Assembly (NCBI GenBank): GCA_018292915.2
Contig: JACVVK020000496.1
Location: forward strand, 351,001-415,000
DNA from: Batillaria attramentaria
Lineage: Eukaryota > Mollusca > Gastropoda > Batillariidae
Direction of reading: 5' to 3'
DNA length: 64,000 nt
Shown here: piece by piece, positions 25,250-37,825 of the stretch
Position numbering within the stretch: the stretch's first letter is position 1
How the letters are laid out: each line of letters begins with the position of its first letter
Notes under the pieces: generated by a model
What the model saw: only the letters and a program-made list of their open reading frames with translations
The model's database searches: none
Told to the model about the DNA's origin: nothing
Position numbers and translations under genes: made by a program

Positions 25250-28200
25250 GCTAAATGGAACAGTGTGTACGCAAAGACGGCCTGGCGGCTGAAGGCTTTT
25301 TCCCTTGAACCCTATTTGAATCTCTTCTCGTGCACTTTCCGCTGTATAGTGACTCGTCCACCTACTGCATCGTTTCTCATCCACTTACTGCAACTTACTG
25401 CATAGTGACTCGTTCACCTCCTGCATATTGACTCGTCCATGCATAGTGACTCCTCTATTTACTGCATAGTGGCTCATCTACGTACTGCATTGCGACTCGT
25501 CCATTTACTGCATAGTGACTCGTTTACTAACTGCATTGTGACTTGTTCACTCACTGCATAGTGACTCGTTCACTTACTGTATAGTGATTCTTTCACTTAC
25601 TGCATAATGACTCGTTCAGTTACTGCATAGTGACTCTTTCACTGACTTACTACATAACTGATGACTCGTTCAGTTCCTGCATAGTGACTCGTTCACTTAC
25701 TGCTTAGTAACGCGTTCACTTACTGAATAGTGACTCATCCATTTACTGCATAGTAACTCGTCCACTTACTGCATAATGACTCGTCCATCTATTCCATAGT
25801 GTCTCGTCTGCTTACTGCCTAAATGACTCACGGCTGTCTATCTTCGCTCCAGTAACTTCACCCTGCACTGAATGTCTAAGCACGGCCTGTCCACTTCAAA
25901 GTGATCGTCTGTCCTCACACCTTTATCGTCTCTACCCACTGCATCACGACTGTCAATAACTACAAGTGAACTGCACGATACACGGAGAGTTGTCTCTACT
26001 CACTGCATCAGCATGCTGACGTTAGTGTGTCCGATCATATCGCTCGGCCCCACAGGTCCCATACTGAGGGTGGACACCATGGCTTGCAACTCTCCGTTCG
26101 GTTCCTCCCGCTCTGCAAGGCACAGAAGAAGAACGAAAACAAATAAAACACCACCACCACCAACACCACCACCAACACCACCACCAACAACACCACCAAC
26201 AACACCACCACCAACAAAACAACAACAACAACAATCATTACATTACACATCGCAGGGAAATTAGCAAGAAGAGGAAAACTGTAGAAGCAACTAGCAGCTG
26301 TATCCGGTTTCGCCGAGAAATCATGCCAAGGGAGGTAATAAGACTTTGCGATGAGAAATCGCCGAACTAATAAACCACAGAGTTATTTCCCGTGAACCGG
26401 TTACCCACGGGATTACAGTAAGTGCTTTGAAAGTAAATGGAAAAGGTGGTGAAATTAACGATTTTGGACATTGTTTTTTTTTCCGGCTAGATTCTTTCCG
26501 AGGCCCCTCTGAGTACAGCCACCAGTTTTGATCGCGATGTGAAAATTAGGTTAATGCGAACACACACACACACACAGACAGACACTTCATTTATATGGTG
26601 GTGAGCGGTGGAATAGTCTAGGTAGCGCGTCGGACTTAGCCGCTGCGCTACTGAACGGCCGTCACCGATATAACGGCCAAGAAGCGTGGATCGTAGATGG
26701 AGCTTGTGATATGTGATACCGGTTTTTCCTGGCTACCATTCTGCTCATCGGGGGTTTCTCTCTGGGTTATCCGGCTTTCCTCCTCAAGCAAAATTGAAAA
26801 ATAGGATAGGTATTGGGTGGCGCTGCACCGCGGCGAGGCGCTTCCCCCGAGGAAAGCAGCCCGAAAAAAAAAATTTAAAAAGATTTAGAGGCCGCGCCGC
26901 TTGTGGGTCTTTGCGTGCTAGCAACAAATACCAGGAGGTTTGTGAAACGCCAACAAGCGTGCTTTACTTACTGTACGTGTTTCCAGGTTGAACCTTGATC
27001 GTCCAGAAAGTGTCCTTGAACGGAGCGATTCCCATAGCGTTCGCAAAAATGGAAGCCTCGCCAATTTGCCACTGGTCACTTCCGGCACGGTAATCATCAC
27101 TCACTCGGGCCTGAAATGCAAAGTAAGTCATTATCATGGGAGTGAAGACAATATGGAGCTTTAGAAAAAAAAAACAAACAAACAAACACAAAACCAAAAA
27201 ACCTACCGATTACAACAACAAAAACCCCCAAGCATAAAAAACAACAACCAAACAAACAGACAAACAAGCAAACACAAAAACAACAACAACTGAAAAACAA
27301 ACAAACAAGCAAAGAAGTACGTTTCGGAATTCGTTTTGTTTCGTTCCGTCGCTTTGTCGCTCGAAGTGCCATGATTTGTTTCTGCCGTCTGCTGGCGAAG
27401 GTATGACTGATGATTGTAAAAATTAATTTTGTCTGTGCTTCTGAAGTCCACTAGTGTTTATAACAGATGCGGTAGATGTTGTACCAGTGAAGGTTCTTTG
27501 TTTCATTAATTTTATTGTAATGACTACAATTTTTGTGCTTCGTAAAAAGTCCTTGCCGAAATACAATGATCTCAAACGTTTTAAGGCCAGGTTTTAAGGG
27601 GGAAAACAGCAACTTTTCTTCCAAAATTATGTTTTCTGTGCAGAAAACTCACTCCTGGAGATGCAATCTGAGCATAATTCCTGAACTCGACCTTAAATCC
27701 AAACCTCTTTGCCAAACCTCTACACACGTATTTTACCTGAGTGACCACAGGAATCTCCAGGCTCTGCATGGCGTGTCGAGGGTTGGACATACAGTACTGG
27801 ATGGTGAGACCCGTTGCACGTGCTGCCTCCCCCATCTGGAGCAGCCAGGTCCTAGCTACATCCACTGTCGACAACGTCGCGTTCATGTCGGCAAACTCGC
27901 GGTTTAGCCAGTCCTTTTACCAGCAGAAAAGTTTGTGAGAGCATCATTAATAATAATAATAATAATAAATGGTATTTGTACTGCGCATTTCTTTAGAATG
28001 AAACTCACTGCGCCGATAACTCACCGACACTCGCGCACACTTTACAAAGACGGACAGACATACACCGGTGAAACTGACATAAGTTAAATAAGTAAATTAT
28101 TGGAGGGCTTTGCCAAATAGGAACGTTTTCAGACTGCATTTCTCAGATTCGCAGGCAGAGAGTTCCATGAGGTTGGTGCGACAAACCTGAAAGAGCCTGC

Positions 28201-28615
28201 GCTCGCAAAAAAGATTTCACGTTGCGCTTGGGAATTTTGAGAAACCTCTCGGACGACGACCGGCGGGCATTGTCATCTATGAAAAATGATGATGATGATG
28301 ATGATGATGATGATATGTTTAACAAAATCAAACTTTTGATGCATGAATTTAAAGTAGATGGCTGTTTAGACCAGGAAAATTTCTAAAGTTTTTTTTTCCA
28401 TTTCTGCGAGTCGATCTTTTGATTGAAGACGGGAGGTGAAGAGCGAGAGAAGAAAATCCAGAGCACAACAATAGTGAGATATTTGGCCTTGCATACCTGC
28501 TCGTACAGAATCAGTCCCCAAGTCCTGGCTTCCGTAAATAGATACAGCCAAAAGTTCTGTCAAGGAAATGAGAATAAGAATAAGAAACATCATACCCCCC
28601 CCCCCCGCCCCGACA

Positions 28616-28646
<31 letters not shown>

Positions 28647-29488
28647 CTGTCCCCCTACCCTCCCTGGCTCCCTGGCACACCATCGCTAATGAGGGGGGGG
28701 GGGTTTAATCCATCACTGTTTGATCTAGAAATCTTTCAATGTTCGTGTTTAAAAGACAGTACCCCCCCCCCCCAAAAAAAAAAAAAAAAAAAAAAACAAC
28801 AACAAAAAAAAAACAAACCAACAACAACAACAACGAAACCCCCACAAACAAACAAACAAAAACCAGACCAAAAAACAAACAAACAACATAAACACCCAAC
28901 AACAACAACAACAACAACAAAAACCCACAAAAAAATCCAAACAACAACAAAAAGGCCCAAAGGAATAAAGAACCAAAACCTCAACAAAACAAACATCAAC
29001 AAAAACCCAACAAACAAAAGAAACAAATAAAACACCACCACCACCACCACCACCACCACCACCACCACCACCACCAACAAGCCTCACTGTTATATCAACT
29101 ATGAAAAAGGAAAAAGCTTATCGTTCGCCCATTCATGCAAACATCAGAAAAAAAGCAATACTACAGGAGGTACAAAATGAGAACAATTGAAGAAGTTAAC
29201 CAGGTCTTGTGGTATCGCCTTCTCCTTCTCCACAATGAAGTTGTACGGACCACCATTGTCTTTGGCGTATGGAGTTTGTGACGACCTGTGGGGGAAGACC
29301 AAACAGATGGTTACCGTAAACGTTCGCCCGCTTTTCATTTGTCGTCCAAAATTAGCTGGTAAAAAAAAGCAATGTATATCACAGTCATTAAAGAGAGCTT
29401 TGGCCCCCAACTCCTCCCACAAGCCAACAAAACACAAATATAACGCAACAGACAGACAGACAGACAGACACACACACACACACACACA

Positions 29489-29535
<47 letters not shown>

Positions 29536-30135
29536 ACTCGTCATTTTAACTATATCTTACCAATATCGATTATGAGCTCCGGCCGGCCACTTGGTCATGT
29601 TGTAAATGTATCTGTATTACAAACAAGCAAACCATACATATATAATTTTTTTTTTGGCCGGGGGGGGGGGGGGGGGGTCGGACTAATCGCACCTCCACCC
29701 CACCCCAAGCCAAAGTATTATGTGACCAAACTTCACTTCCCCACCCATTCCCCCGGTACACACACATAATATATTCCGCCAAGTCAAACTTGATTCCTCA
29801 CGGCGTATACATATACACGAACTTTTTCTTTCATCACACATGTAATAGTTGCACGGAGCCCTAACATTAAGTCACGTGAACAAGGCGAAATAATAGCAGC
29901 TTACTGAAAGCCGTCAGGGGCGACCTCGGCAGTCGGTGTCCAGGTGAGCACTCCGTCATGGGGACCCTTCGGGTAGAACCAGCTGTCATACTGAACGTAC
30001 CTGACAAACAGTTACACTACAAAAATGAACGAACGAACTGGTAAGCGGACACTGCAAGGGAGAGAACTGTGCCTGTGTAGAAAGAGTGATCACTGGATCT
30101 AGCAGTTCCCAGTACAGAAAAACAAACAAACAAAG

Positions 30136-30214
<79 letters not shown>

Positions 30215-33200
30215 CAAACAAATGATAGGAAAGAGAGAGGTCCCAAGGAGGTGTCTTCGCCAGTCTTGCCTCCTCTGTTTCCGAGTCCTTTAGCCCCCCC
30301 CCCCCCCCTCCCTCCCTCTTTCCTGCTAGATCTAGTAATCACTCTCCCATACACTCTCCGGGGCACACAGTCTTTCAGGGGAAAGAACCATTTTCACAAT
30401 CAGCCAAGAAGGGACTGCACTCTGGAGTCTATATCTCCCATAGAGGTACCGTTCTCTCCTTTGCAGGATCCACTTACCTATTCGCTCCCTTTGAGTAGTA
30501 CCTTTCGCTGCTGCAATAACTACTTGTTAATTTTTATACAGTTACACAACAAATTCACATACTGCTTTCGCTACGTCCCTACTACACTCGCTCTTTTTCT
30601 CAAATTACAAAGAAAGACTGACAATTTGGAAGCTGCGAAACACACTGGATGTCGAACTTAGATTGACCTATTTCGTTGAAATGCAACAGCCTGCAAGCAA
30701 TCCATGTAGATACATAACTTCTCAGGTGATGAAATCTTTCACCATGTCAATAACAGTGTCTCTTTTCCCAAGAGATCCATACATTTACTTGACAGTAGCA
30801 GCTGGTTACCTGTAAGGTATGTTGACTGAATCAGTGTAGTTTTTCACGTCCAAGATCGTCTGCTCATAATTCTTGTGCGGCTCCGTGTTGTAATAGTAAT
30901 AGGCGCCTGGAACAGAAATCTGACACAGGAGTCAAGGCTCGTACTTCAAGAACGAGATGGACTGAATACCACATTCATTGGCGTAATAGCACAAATTGAC
31001 AATGGGGTCAAATTTGGTGTTTATTTGAAGGACCACGTCTGGCCAGTGTTTTAGTTTGTTATGAGTTTTGTCGTCACAAAATAGCGTGATTTTTTTTTTT
31101 TTTAAAATTTTGTAGGGCAAGGTACATGCCAGGGAGTTGCATCTGTAGGCAGACTGCCAGTGAAGCTGCGACTTTTTGCGCAGATGGTAATCAGAGGTGA
31201 CGCGAGTGGATTTGAGTGGCGTTGCTTTATGGCCTGAATAGAAAGTAGAAAAGCATTACTCCAGTGAGGCCTGAGCGCAAAGGAGACATTCGATGTTTTT
31301 GGAACTCCTGTCCAGTACGTGGCCCTAAATGGTCTCTGCATGGTAATGTTTTGTTTCTAGACTAAAGCATTTTTAGTGATGACTATGATGCCTGAGGCTA
31401 ATAGGGAATATATAGGCATTTTGAGGTCTCGTGCACTTGATAATCGGGGGTGGGGGGGGGGGGGGGTGGGGGGAGGGTACCTACCACCGTCGGTCCAGTA
31501 GCCAAGGTAGTTGAGGGTCATATCGCTGTCTCGATAATCGTCAGCCTTGTCATAATAGAACCTCATCAACTGGCCCCATTCCGAGAAAACCTGAAGAAAA
31601 ACAAAAGTAAACGAAAAAAATATAACGACAACAACAACACCAACAACATAAAATCCTTTCCAAAGACCGTTCAAGTGATCCAGGTCATAGGTTTACTAAC
31701 CCTGGTCTTGCTGAATTGATTTGTCTTACTAGGTTACCAGGGTGGGTGCGTGGGTGTTTGGGAGTTTAACGTCCTCTTTCACCACGTAAAGTTGATATCA
31801 AAGACGGGGCAACGAGAAAAAGGCCAGCACAAATATTTGGCCGCACCGGCCGGGATTCGAACTCACGAAGAGGTAACCAGCACTACCAGGGTTAATACCA
31901 TAATTCGATCAAAGAAATCCATAAAAGATGGTCGACACGGCCCTCTCCGAGTTTCCGAGTTGTCATTTTGATCTCAACTTCCCCACTCGAACACCTCCAT
32001 CGCCGAAACGCGGAACAGTTCCAGTATAAGCAAAAACAACCCCCAAAAACAAACAAACAAACAAACCCCAGCAAAAAAACAACAACAACAACAAACATGA
32101 AACAAATAAAATTTAAAAAAAAACCCAAAAAACAAATCAACAAATAGAATTAAAAGAAAAGAAAAAACCTTCAGCAGATTATAAACGATTTTTTTAAAAA
32201 TTACTGATGCACAGTAAAGAGATTTTAGTTTTTCTTAAAGTCACCTGGGACACAATATAACGTACAATTATATTGTCCCAAGCAGAAGGCGTTATTTGGT
32301 TTCGGGCCGAACACTAGCAGTAGCTAGACAGGTATGGTAACGTTAAGCCAAAGAGTCAGATTTCTCTACTATGAGAAGCCGCAAAGTGATGAAAACGGCC
32401 GCAATGGCCAAAAGGAACTGCTCTTCATTTTGGCAAACAGCCTTAGTGCTTTTCACGCGGCAGTTTTTCCTCTCAGAACTTATTACGGACATAGCGATTT
32501 TAAAGACAAACATACCTGATTGATCCCTTGGTCTCCATAGAAAACGATGGTGTCGTATTGAAACTGTTTGGGAACGACCTCGACCCCTCCCATCACGCCC
32601 CAGTTGACCCGGCTGTCCTCGTCCTGGCTCCGCGAAGCCGACATGAACTGAATAAAAATAAGGATAAGAATTCTACAGCATACTGCTATTTTTAACTCAA
32701 TTCCTACTGAGTTTTTCACCAGTGGCCTCATTTTTAAAAAAAAAAAAATCGTAATTAATTCATGGATTTACATTTGACTTTGGGGGAGTGTTACACTTTG
32801 CCTATACTCGTGTTTGCCTCAGTAAGATCCCTGCGTTAAAGAACTATTAATCTTGCCTGATTTTCGCGAACAAAGGCCCAAACCAAAAACGACTTATAAA
32901 ACGTGGGATATTCGTGCTCGGTACGAAATGTGTTCAAATCTTTCGTCACCATCACAAATTTTCAAGATCACAAAATAGAGAAATTGAATCGAATTAAATT
33001 AAATCATCGTCATCATTTTCATCATCGTCATCATCTTACCATCATCATCAAGACAAAAATGATGATATGTGCAGGTTAAACTTTAAATCACTGCTGCTTT
33101 TAACACTTTCTGTGTGCACGTGCGTCGCTTACGCGTGTGCACGTGAGAATGGCCGTTTGAACTGGTTTTTACACACACATTTCCAAGTTGTTGTGCTTGT

Positions 33201-35509
33201 CTATAAATACCTCCGAGAATGGTGCCACAATGACAGCGCCGCCGTTTTGATCAAACAGAGCAAGCGGACCTCCCTCTAGCCCGCCAGACAGAAACACCTC
33301 GGCCACACACCACCTGCATATGACATGACATGACATGACATGACACGACACGACTAGCAGGACATGACAGGACAGGAGACGACGGAACAGGACACTACCG
33401 ACATGACATGACACGGCACGAGGGCTAATAGGGAATATATAGGGTAGGTGGGTGGGTGTTTGGGAGTTTAACGTCCTTTTCCACCACATACGGGTGATCT
33501 CAAAGACGGGGCAAAGATGAAAAAGCCAGCACAATATTTGGCCCCAGCCGCGATTCGAACTCAAGACCCGAGCACTGGAAGTCCAACGCTCTAGGAAATA
33601 TATAGGCATTTTGAGGCATGGAATGACTGATACGACACGACACGATTCGACACGAGGCTAATAGGGAACACATACAGGCATTTTGAGGCCTTGTGCATTT
33701 GCATTCCTTGACCTACAAGTCGTTTGGTTTTCCATCTCTGACCTACGCACCTGGCGACTCTGATGTCTGTGCCGCCGAACATGAGACCCTGGTAACTGAC
33801 GTACGCCAGCCCCGCGTCACTGATGGGCACTTGGAAGGACGGGAACCCCGATAGCACACGGTCCACGGACACGCTGCCGCCAGCGTTCGAGGCTCCATCG
33901 ACAAAGATCTGCGCAAGAAATTATACACTTCGCTCGAACAAAATATTATACCCGATAAACGATCAGTACAATTCACCGTCCATGGGACAGTGTTTGAAAA
34001 CGCCCATAAGTTAACTGGCGTGAGATCTTTAACCATTTCAGTGTCACCGTCGCAGGGGTTAGGGGGAGGGTTATTTGGGAGTTGAACGTCCTTTTTCACC
34101 ACATAAGCGTGATATCAAAGGCGGGACAACGAGAAAAAGGCCAGCACAAATATTTTGGCCCCAGCCGGCATTCGAACTCACGACCCGAGCATTGAAAGTC
34201 CAACGCTCTACTATTCGGCCACCCAGCCCGGCTCCCCGCACCGTCACAGCATTTCAAGAACAGAATTTGTAGCCCAATCGTCACATGTGTTCAAAATCGT
34301 TGGTCTTGCTGGAAAAAAATGTATACACGGCGGGTACATTTTGTTTCCTGATTACAGCTTGTGATCTTAAGAGATGTTATCTTCGTCTTCTTCTTCTTAT
34401 TATTATGAATATTGATACTATTTTTATATACGTACCTGTTGGAATATAACAGCTGGCAGAGACGGGTTAATCCATCTTTTCACACAACACTGGAAACCGC
34501 GGTTACCGGCCTTGTACAGAAAACATGTGGCGCTCCATTCGCCAATCTTGTCCGTACCGCTCTTTTCCGAAGTTCCTGTAAGTTTGAGGCTTCCGTTTTG
34601 GCCCGTGAATTTTTGTCCATCTGTTTCGAGGAAAGTCGGAGCACCTTGCAGCCACGTTGTTTGGCCTTGTCTCAAGGTGTAGTTGCCGTTCTTGTCCAGG
34701 CTAAACTGGAAAGGGTTTGCCTGACTGGGATTCCGCTTCACCGTGTTGCGGCTGTCCTCCGACTTGAAATAGACGGCGTTTTTGTCAATGGCAGCTGCAA
34801 AAGTGGTTGTAGACTTTTAAACAGATTCTTTACTCTTTTTTTTTTTCTTTTCTTTTTTTGTCTGCGCTGGGAACTGCTTGATCACTTTCGCTATGTACAC
34901 TGGGGCACAGACTATCCATTTTCACGACTCGCCGAAAAGGGATTTCACTCGGGAGTCAACTATTTCAATACATGCACAGTTCTCTCCCTTGCAGCGTCCA
35001 ATTACCTATTCGTTCCCTTTGATGGGTGCCGGAGGCGTGGACCTGTGTTTTTGTTTAGCTTACTTTTTCCCCATTGAGATTATGTTCAGGTTTTGTAACA
35101 TGTACACCGGGGCATGATGCGATTTCTGTTTAACCATAATGCATTTCCAAAGGCACAGCTTTACGGAGCTAGAGTAGATCTCGTCTCACTGAGTGATTAA
35201 AAAAAAAAAAAAAACAAACAAACAAACAAACAAACAAACAAACAAGTCCGTTCCTACCAGGGTCAGTTTGGGGGTGTGCACAAGTGGTCTCATAGAAAAA
35301 AAAAAGTCTGCATGGGTTTAAATTTGGCTTGGTGGGAGTGTTCAGTTTGATAATACTCGTGTTTACTACAAGAAGAGCCGTCAAGGAATTGTTAATCTTG
35401 CCTGATTTTCGCATACAGGGCCAAAACCGAAAGAGAGTAAAAAAAACAAACAGTGGTTTACACACACACACACACGCACACGCACACGCACACGCACACG
35501 CACACGCAC

Positions 35510-35544
<35 letters not shown>

Positions 35545-35597
35545 CACACACACACAGACACACAGACACACAGACAGACAGACACACACACAGACAG

Positions 35598-35665
<68 letters not shown>

Positions 35666-35949
35666 CACTGAGCACTTTCTGTGTTACTCTTTTTGCGACA
35701 TCAGCAACATTCCTACCAGGCCAGACACGATATTGAGCGAGATACGTGTGATGATAATTGGCGACTGAGTTTCTTCAAGTTATCATGAGATAACCTCTGA
35801 CCTTGACCCTTCACTTGACCTCCGACCCCCACCCTCCACTTGACCCAGCTGTTGCACTCGCGTTTGTCTTGACTTGAAAACACGCCCCCCAGCCAAAGGT
35901 TTTCAGGTTTAGACCTGAGATGTGTGATAAGATCAACAGATCGAGACTT

Positions 35950-35982
<33 letters not shown>

Positions 35983-36133
35983 TTAGTGATAATGATTTAA
36001 TATAACTATATTTATCAACAGTGGAGGTGTTGACACAGTCACAGACATTGTCAGTTTTCATTTGTGCCATTGCTAACTACTACCATTTTTAAAAAGTAAA
36101 AACAACTAAAAAACTAAGAATCATGTAAGCAAG

Positions 36134-36228
<95 letters not shown>

Positions 36229-36594
36229 CAACGGCAATATGCATCAATCAGATATATATCACATATCACAGGCTCGAACCCACGCTTCATTGCCGTGACA
36301 GCCGTGACGGCCGTTCAGTAGCGCAGCGTGTAAGTCCGACGTGCTACCTATTAGACCACCGCTCACCCCAGTTTCAACGACTGGACATCAGTGCACTCTG
36401 ACGATAGTCCCGATGTAGGAAGTCTGAGACTGGAGCTGGTGTAGCCTGTTTTCATGCATAACACTCCAGTTCATTTTCCAAAATATGCATAACTATATTC
36501 TCCAAGTCTCGCAGGGACAAAAGAACTCATACTGACCTCCTTGGCAACACAGTATAAAACACGCTGTGACTGACAGAAACCATGTCATCGCCAT
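22538..36594 (-). CDS. paralogue A: secreted TIM-barrel glycosidase-like protein, 782 aa, 18 exons, intact
   Basis: Exons: 36537-36594, 34436-34794, 33751-33908, 33211-33313, 32516-32647, 31485-31590, 30810-30906, 29905-30000, 29561-29611, 29201-29285, 28497-28556, 27737-27913, 26972-27110, 26004-26112, 25104-25176, 24218-24364, 23599-23750, 22538-22784. They sum to 2,349 nt in one open frame with stop TGA. Residues 1-19 (MAMTWFLSVTACFILCCQG) are a signal peptide, so the product is secreted. Residues about 20-226 look like an N-terminal beta domain. Residues about 227-600 carry the barrel-like motifs GYWTDGGAYYYY (300-311), YVQYDSWFY (339-347), LYEQDWL (432-438), TIQYCMS (472-478) and ARVSDDY (495-501). 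Residues about 650-782 look like a C-terminal beta-sandwich. The order resembles clan GH-D glycosidases, with D436 as a possible nucleophile and D500 as a possible acid/base (inference). Exon structure is near certain; the substrate is unknown. Confidence 0.9.
22969..23310 (+). mobile_element. SINE-3 copy interrupted by SINE-1
   Basis: SINE-3 (box A-like TTGGCCGAGTAGG; GGGCAGGAATT after the tRNA part; CTCGTGTACA near the 3' end) is split by SINE-1 at about 23116-23275. An unsplit relative is at 41139-41335. Confidence 0.75.
23116..23275 (+). mobile_element. SINE-1 copy nested in SINE-3
   Basis: Full-length SINE-1 sitting between GCCTGTATTGCC and CCCTCGTGTAC, which are adjacent in the uninterrupted SINE-3 at 41139-41335. 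Confidence 0.85.
23957..24205. repeat. G32 run and (CA)n microsatellite
   Basis: G at 23957-23988 and (CA)n at 24122-24205, in the intron between exons 16 and 17 of paralogue A. The CA tract ends only about 12 bp from exon 16. Confidence 0.88.
24440..24690. repeat. dispersed repeat family 5
   Basis: Same family as 16228-16480, in a paralogue A intron. Confidence 0.75.
25360..25815. repeat. about 22-bp minisatellite, roughly 20 copies
   Basis: Variants of TTACTGCATAGTGACTCGTTCAC repeat through the intron between exons 14 and 15 of paralogue A. Units vary by substitutions and small indels. Confidence 0.87.
26597..26868 (+). mobile_element. SINE-4 copy
   Basis: A fourth repeat family beginning near GTGAGCGGTGGAATAGTC and containing CGCTACTGAACGGCCGTC and GGGTGGCGCTGCACCGC. 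Located in a paralogue A intron. Inverted relatives lie at 36270-36372, 37698-37786 and 43598-43880. Confidence 0.7.
27935..28320. repeat. (AAT)n-headed dispersed repeat
   Basis: Begins with (AAT)n. Contains GGCAGAGAGTTCCATGAGG and ends in a (GAT)n run. Related in layout to 63284-63600. Located in a paralogue A intron. Confidence 0.6.
28755..29080. repeat. A/C-only tract with C(n)A(n) junction
   Basis: C13 then A22, followed by CAA, AAAC and finally (CCA)n units, with almost no G or T. Located in a paralogue A intron. Confidence 0.87.
29470..29533. repeat. (CA)n microsatellite with (GACA)n start
   Basis: Lies 27 bp from paralogue A exon 9. Confidence 0.88.
30015..30520. repeat. inverted dispersed repeat around a (CA)n tract
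   Basis: The left part (CTGCAAGGGAGAGAACTGT, TCTAGCAGTTCCCAGTAC) is roughly the reverse complement of the right part (GTTCTCTCCTTTGCAGG). Relatives are at 34858-35010 and 52600-52795. (CA)n fills 30137-30211. Confidence 0.68.
30955..31190. repeat. dispersed repeat, also at 43290-43460
   Basis: Both share TTTATTTGAA, GACCACGT, AGCGTGATTTTT and GCATGCCAGGG-type blocks in the same order. They lie in non-equivalent introns, so this is a mobile repeat and not shared ancestry of the genes. Confidence 0.65.
31738..31868 (-). mobile_element. SINE-1 copy, tRNA half truncated
   Basis: Inverted SINE-1 broken after box B, in a paralogue A intron. Confidence 0.78.
32755..32905. repeat. dispersed repeat, also at 35300-35440
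   Basis: Common blocks GGGAGTGTT, ATACTCGTGTTT and TTAATCTTGCCTGATTTTCG. Confidence 0.68.
33317..33420. repeat. (CATGA)n / (CACGA)n microsatellite
   Basis: Pentanucleotide repeats beginning a few bases from exon 4 of paralogue A. Confidence 0.8.
33444..33596 (-). mobile_element. SINE-1 copy, minus orientation, short TSD
   Basis: Inverted SINE-1 with AATATATAGG at 33434-33443 and 33597-33606. It sits in a sequence also found at about 31394-31425 and 33655-33690 (GAGGCTAATAGGGAA...). Located in a paralogue A intron. Confidence 0.83.
34058..34238 (-). mobile_element. SINE-1 copy
   Basis: Full-length inverted SINE-1 in the intron between exons 2 and 3 of paralogue A. Confidence 0.83.
35459..35662. 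repeat. compound (CA)n/(GA)n/(CAGA)n microsatellite
   Basis: About 200 bp of mixed dinucleotide and tetranucleotide repeats in intron 1 of paralogue A. Confidence 0.88.
36137..36227. repeat. (CA)n microsatellite
   Basis: About 45 CA units in intron 1 of paralogue A. Confidence 0.9.
36270..36372 (-). mobile_element. SINE-4 head fragment
   Basis: Inverted tRNA-like end only, next to a (CA)n tract in intron 1 of paralogue A. Confidence 0.65.
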
Positions 36595-37103
36595 ACTGCT
36601 GCTTTCGTCAGCATTCATCAAACTTCACGAAGAAGTCGTCAGCTTTGCTGGACAGAGTAATCACGTTTTTAATATCGCGGTACACAGAGTTTTCAGTCCC
36701 TTTGAACTTAGCGACAACAAGGCCATAGAGATAAATCACTGACGGTGTCGAATGGTCTCCTCGCCGTGATGTGTGAAGACCTGATTTCGTATTTATCACA
36801 AGACCGTGTCGATGAGCTCTTCAAACAGATATTTAGGATAGAGCTTTTGGCTATTTAGAGTGTACTGCTAAGTACACGGGAGAACATTTCAAAAGTTGCA
36901 GCCACATGTGTGTGAGTCATGATTTTATTAACAATCGCCGTCTGGCTTTCAGTTGTTGGATAAATCGTGTATATAGCCTCACCTCTCATGGCTCATGCAT
37001 ACCATTTACATGTCCCTGTGTAGCCTTAGGCAAATTAAAAATAAAGAACACAGGCAAAAGTTCAAAGCTTGCTCATGTGAAATAAGTGTACACATGTATT
37101 AAG

Positions 37104-37161
<58 letters not shown>

Positions 37162-37354
37162 ACCCGCGCGTGTAAATTCAACAAAATTTATTATCTTTCG
37201 ACCGGGAATTCAGTAAACAATTCGACTTGCAGGCTTGAACATTTTACTTATTATAAATACTATTGCTATTATTATTATTCCCAATAATCCTGAATCAGCT
37301 GTCTCTGAGCAGACACTGAAATAGTAGGAAAACAAAACTTCCCTAGACATGTTC
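36595..37354. other. intergenic, between paralogues B and A
   Basis: Only about 760 bp. Holds (CA)n at 37106-37158 and the AATAAA of paralogue B (37187-37192, minus). The promoter of A must lie here or in B's 3' end. No clear TATA box was identified. Confidence 0.6.
37187..37192 (-). terminator. candidate poly(A) signal of paralogue B
   Basis: Minus-strand AATAAA, 163 nt after the TAA stop. Confidence 0.5.
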
Positions 37355-37784
37355 TTATGTTACAGTCTTGCATGACGAATCCTTAACACTAAGGACTGAT
37401 GATCCACTCATGCCAAAGACGCAAGAAACACGAGTTATCCTCCCGTCCAGGAAGTAAAGGAAGACGGTCGTCTCCCCTGGTACTCCTTTTAAGGTCAAGG
37501 CCACGTTGTTTGTCAGGACATCTATGTTGCTTACGCGGTCACGTGACATGGGTACAAACTTGTTCTCTTCTCCATAGATGACAAGCTTGGAATTTCTACC
37601 ACAGAGAAAAAAGCAAGAATACTATTGCTTTTGATTCCGATTAAAAAGCAACAACAACAAAAACAACAAAACAAAACAAACAAACAAAATCCCTGCTTTA
37701 TCGTCCCATTCGGGCTGCTTCCCCCGGGGGAAGCCCATTATCGCGGTGCAGCGCCACCCAATACCTATTCTATTTTTTCAATTT

Positions 37785-37825
<41 letters not shown>

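Noticed and set aside
28705..29087. Asn/Lys/Thr-rich or Val-rich frames
   Set aside because: Open in several frames only because the tract lacks G and T; no exon signals.
34412..35077. 221-residue frame on the plus strand
   Set aside because: It is antisense to paralogue A exon 2 (34436-34794) and runs into a dispersed repeat.
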